64,000 bases of DNA from Aquisalimonas sp. 2447. GTDB lineage: Bacteria > Pseudomonadota > Gammaproteobacteria > Nitrococcales > Aquisalimonadaceae. A program made the position numbers and the translations under genes. Below, in pieces: positions 61,544 to 64,000 of this stretch. The stretch spans positions 3,068,501 to 3,132,500 of the forward strand of contig NZ_CP050695.1 of the NCBI RefSeq assembly GCF_012044895.1, read 5' to 3'. Every line of letters begins with the position of its first letter. The stretch's first letter is position 1. Below the pieces are notes generated by a model, which did not search any database, had not been told where the DNA came from, and saw only the letters and a program-made list of their open reading frames with translations.

Positions 61544-62722
61544 CTACGACCGCCCGCCAAGGGTGACCATCACGTGCCGGCGCTCGCCGTCACGCAACAC
61601 GATCAACTCGGCCCGGTCGCCGGGCCGGGTGGCCTCCAGGGTCGCCAGCAGTTCGGCGACATCGGTCACGGGCTGGCCGTTGACTTCCAGCAACACATCA
61701 CCGCCCTGAGGCACCCGGTGCGGCCCGAAACGCACAGTGCGCCGGGCATCACCCCCACGCAGGCCGGCGGCTTCTGCATGACTGCCCGGGACGACATCGG
61801 TAATCAGAATGCCGCGATTGACCGGCACGCCGCCGGCTGCGGCAAGGCGCGGCGTCAGAGCCACACCCTGAATCGCAATCCATCCCCGGCGCACACCCCC
61901 CTCGGCGAGGATCTGCGACACAATGCGGTCGACCGCATCCGCCGGGATGGCCATGCCGATCCCCACGCTACCATGGGACGGTGAAATCATCATGGTATTG
62001 ACCCCCACCACGCGGCCCCGGGAGTCCAGCAGCGGCCCGCCGGAGTTGCCCGGATTGATGGCTGCGTCGGTCTGGATCAGGTCACGCATGATGAAGCCGG
62101 ACGGAATCCGTACCGGCCGGTTCAATGCGGAAACCACGCCGCTGGTGAGGGTGCCCTCCAGGCCGAAGGGATTGCCCAGGGCGAATACGTCCTGCCCCAC
62201 CTGCAGGTGCGCGCTGTTGCCCCTGGGCAGCGCGGTCAGGCGGCGCCCCTGGGGATCAAAGCGAAGCACCGCCAGGTCCAGCTCGGGATCGGTTCCCACG
62301 ACGGTGGCGCGATAGTGACTGCCATCATGGAGCGTCACGATCAGCCGCTGGCCACCCTGGACCACATGGTGATTGGTCACCACGGTGCCCTCCTGATCGA
62401 TGATGAAACCACTGCCGGTGCCACCCCCTGGCAGCACACCGCCGAAGCGGGTGCGGAAGGCGCTGAGCGAGGTGATATTGACCACGCCGCGGATACTGTC
62501 GCGGTACAACCGCACCGCCCCGAGTTCCGCATCACCCAGGCCCTCGGTGCGCAACTCCGGCATGTCCGGCTCCACCGGCACACCCTCGGTGAACGGGATC
62601 CGCACCTGATCCAGCAGGTCGGGGGCCGGCGTGGTCTCCGGTCCGGACGCGCACCCGGCCACGGACAGCAGCACCAGGCAGCACGACAGCAATCGACAAC
62701 GAGCGCGAACCGGCATGGGCAC
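61544..62722 (-). CDS. Lipoprotein trypsin-like serine protease with PDZ domain (HtrA/S1C family)
   Basis: A 392-residue predicted lipoprotein (lipobox VAGC, Cys24). The S1C protease domain has His119 (TNHHVVQG), Asp149 (ELDLAVL) and Ser227 (NPGNSGGPLL); one PDZ domain follows (about 285-390), with a GGDARRTVRFGPHRVPQGGD insert before the usual DVLLEVNG. HtrA proteases are normally soluble or transmembrane-anchored, so lipid anchoring is less common. GTG at 62722 has AGGAGG six bases upstream; ATG at 62716 is the alternative. Divergent from the thioesterase gene. Confidence 0.9.
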   Translation of the reverse strand: MPMPVRARCRLLSCCLVLLSVAGCASGPETTPAPDLLDQVRIPFTEGVPVEPDMPELRTEGLGDAELGAVRLYRDSIRGVVNITSLSAFRTRFGGVLPGGGTGSGFIIDQEGTVVTNHHVVQGGQRLIVTLHDGSHYRATVVGTDPELDLAVLRFDPQGRRLTALPRGNSAHLQVGQDVFALGNPFGLEGTLTSGVVSALNRPVRIPSGFIMRDLIQTDAAINPGNSGGPLLDSRGRVVGVNTMMISPSHGSVGIGMAIPADAVDRIVSQILAEGGVRRGWIAIQGVALTPRLAAAGGVPVNRGILITDVVPGSHAEAAGLRGGDARRTVRFGPHRVPQGGDVLLEVNGQPVTDVAELLATLEATRPGDRAELIVLRDGERRHVMVTLGGRS

Positions 62723-62840
62723 GACTTCCCTCCTGGTGTCCAGTCACCCTGATATACGGACGGCCTATGCAGGACCGCCGACGCTGCAGGGTTCGTTACA
62801 ATGGCACGATAAAGCCATGAACAGTCACAAGGACAGCCCG

Positions 62841-63248
62841 ATGACCCCCGAAAGCCCCACCGGTGACCTGATGCTGCGCACCCTTGCCATGCCGGCGGAC
62901 ACGAACCCCTCCGGGGACATCTTCGGCGGCTGGCTGCTGTCACAGATGGACGTGGGCGGCAGCCTGCTTGCAGCCGAGCACGCAGGCAGCAGGGTGGCCA
63001 CCGTGGCCGTTGAATCCATGAAGTTCCACCTGCCCGTGTACGTGGGCGACGTGCTCTGCTGTTACGCCACCCTGCACCGGGTGGGACGCACTTCCATGAC
63101 GGTGGAAGTGCAGGCCTGGGTACTGCGCGGCGGCGGCGCCAGGGAGCGGCTGCTGGTGACCGACGGGCTGTTTACCTACGTGGCCATGGACGATCAGGGG
63201 CTGCCACGGCCGGTTCCGCCATTGGCAACCAGACACCTCGAAACCTGA
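62841..63248 (+). CDS. Acyl-CoA thioesterase, YciA family
   Basis: A 135-residue hotdog-fold thioesterase that hydrolyses acyl-CoA esters. Motifs: LMLRTLAMPADTNPSGDIFG, with Asp in the catalytic GDIFGGWLLSQMD, KFHLPVYVGDVLCCYA and GLFTYVAMDDQG. ATG at 62841 has AAGGA upstream and matches YciA length; an ATG at 62817 adds eight residues. TACAAT at 62797-62802 may be its -10 box. 13 bp separate it from the threonine dehydratase gene. Confidence 0.93.
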   Translation: MTPESPTGDLMLRTLAMPADTNPSGDIFGGWLLSQMDVGGSLLAAEHAGSRVATVAVESMKFHLPVYVGDVLCCYATLHRVGRTSMTVEVQAWVLRGGGARERLLVTDGLFTYVAMDDQGLPRPVPPLATRHLET

Positions 63249-63261
63249 GGGGTTCCCGACC

Positions 63262-64000
63262 ATGGCAGTCACCATTGACACCGTACGGCAGGCCGCAGCG
63301 GCGATCCGCGACGGCATCCAGCGGACTCGCTGCGATCGCTCGCACACACTTTCGAGCATGACCGGCTGCGAGCTCTATCTCAAGTTCGAGAACCACCAGT
63401 TCACCGCCGCGTTCAAGGAGCGCGGCGCGCTGAACCGGCTGCTGGCCCTGTCGCCGGAGGAGCGTGAACGCGGCGTGATCGCCATGTCGGCGGGCAATCA
63501 CGCCCAGGCGCTGGCCTACCACGCCCAGCGCCTGGGGATTCGCGCCGTCATTGTCATGCCCCGCCACACACCGAACCTCAAGGTCACCAATACCCGGCGA
63601 TTCGGCGCCGAGGTGCACCTGCACGGCAACGGTGTCGCCGAGGCGGGCAGCTACGCGGAGGAGCTTGCGGCAAAGCACGGCTACGTGTTCGTGCATCCCT
63701 ACGACGACGAGCATGTCATCGCCGGCCAGGGCACCGTTGCCCTGGAGATGCTGACCGAGGTTCCCGGTCTGGACACGCTGGTGGTTCCGGTCGGCGGCGG
63801 CGGCCTGATCGGCGGCATGGCCGTGGCGGCACGCGCCATCAATCCCGACATCGAGATCGTCGGCGTGCAGACGGAGCGCTTTCCGGCCATGCAGCAGGCG
63901 ATCGCCGGCGCGACCATCGCCACCGGGCCGCCCACCATCGCCGAAGGCATTGCCGTGAAGGTCCCGGGCACTCTTACCCTGCCGCTGGTGCGCGATCTGG
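63262..64000 (+). CDS. ilvA: Threonine ammonia-lyase (threonine dehydratase), 3' end outside the window
   Basis: The first 246 codons of a fold-type II PLP enzyme that deaminates threonine to 2-oxobutanoate. The PLP lysine is Lys52 in HQFTAAFKERGALNRL, followed by VIAMSAGNHAQALAYHAQ (substrate loop), and the phosphate-binding VVPVGGGGLIGG. The frame is open to the last base. Without the C-terminus, the short catabolic type (TdcB-like) and the type with an ACT domain cannot be told apart. Confidence 0.93.
   Translation, partial: MAVTIDTVRQAAAAIRDGIQRTRCDRSHTLSSMTGCELYLKFENHQFTAAFKERGALNRLLALSPEERERGVIAMSAGNHAQALAYHAQRLGIRAVIVMPRHTPNLKVTNTRRFGAEVHLHGNGVAEAGSYAEELAAKHGYVFVHPYDDEHVIAGQGTVALEMLTEVPGLDTLVVPVGGGGLIGGMAVAARAINPDIEIVGVQTERFPAMQQAIAGATIATGPPTIAEGIAVKVPGTLTLPLVRDL

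Overview
The window is a high-GC chromosomal segment of a gammaproteobacterium. Gene order follows the block known from Pseudomonas aeruginosa and, in pieces, from E. coli: yraLMNOP, sspAB-petABC, hisCDG-murA-mla-kds-lpt-rpoN, pmbA/tldD-yhdP-rng-maf, and rlmH-rsfS-nadD-proA-holA-lptE-leuS-ybeL. Several proteins are rich in Asp and Glu (LpoA, RpoN region II, DolP). Together with metY and a leucine-dehydrogenase homologue this points, as inference only, to a salt-adapted relative of the Ectothiorhodospiraceae. No tRNA, CRISPR array, insertion sequence or prophage was found.

Layout. 1-4.9 kb: RNase P RNA (3' end cut by the window edge), rsmI, then lpoA-yraN-diaA-dolP on the opposite strand. 4.9-9 kb: an inverted pair of REP-like palindromes, then the minus-strand run petA-petB-petC-sspA-sspB (bc1 complex and stringent starvation proteins). 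9-11 kb: a Nif3-family protein divergent from a DegS/AlgW-type protease. 11-19 kb: a long minus-strand run mlaF-E-D-C-B, ibaG, murA, hisG, hisD, hisC (phospholipid trafficking, peptidoglycan and histidine). 19-28.6 kb: a plus-strand run with an antiporter, kdsD-kdsC-lptC-lptA-lptB (Kdo and LPS export), then rpoN-hpf-ptsN-hprK-rapZ-EIIA-HPr (nitrogen PTS and sigma-54 regulation), and a small conserved gene. 28.6-45.5 kb: all minus strand, with pmbA, tldD, a nitrilase-family gene, yhdP, rng, maf, rlmH, rsfS, nadD, proA, holA, lptE and leuS. 45.7-54 kb: a zinc-ribbon gene, a 620-bp gene-free stretch of large palindromes, metY divergent from a two-gene amidoligase/amidotransferase operon, and metH with a clear terminator. 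54-64 kb: a second REP-like pair, then minus-strand genes for leucine dehydrogenase, YihY, an RND pump with its adaptor, a Bax-like glucosaminidase and a lipoprotein HtrA protease; the segment ends with a YciA thioesterase and a truncated threonine dehydratase.

Most of the window is conserved housekeeping, dominated by envelope biogenesis (LpoA, DolP, MurA, Mla, Kds, Lpt, YhdP, HtrA proteases). The less described parts are the amidoligase/class I amidotransferase pair next to metY, three large multi-hairpin palindromic elements in gene-free stretches (30.1-30.5 kb and two at 46.3-46.8 kb), and two REP-like inverted pairs that share one architecture but have different palindrome cores. One of those pairs carries compensatory base changes.
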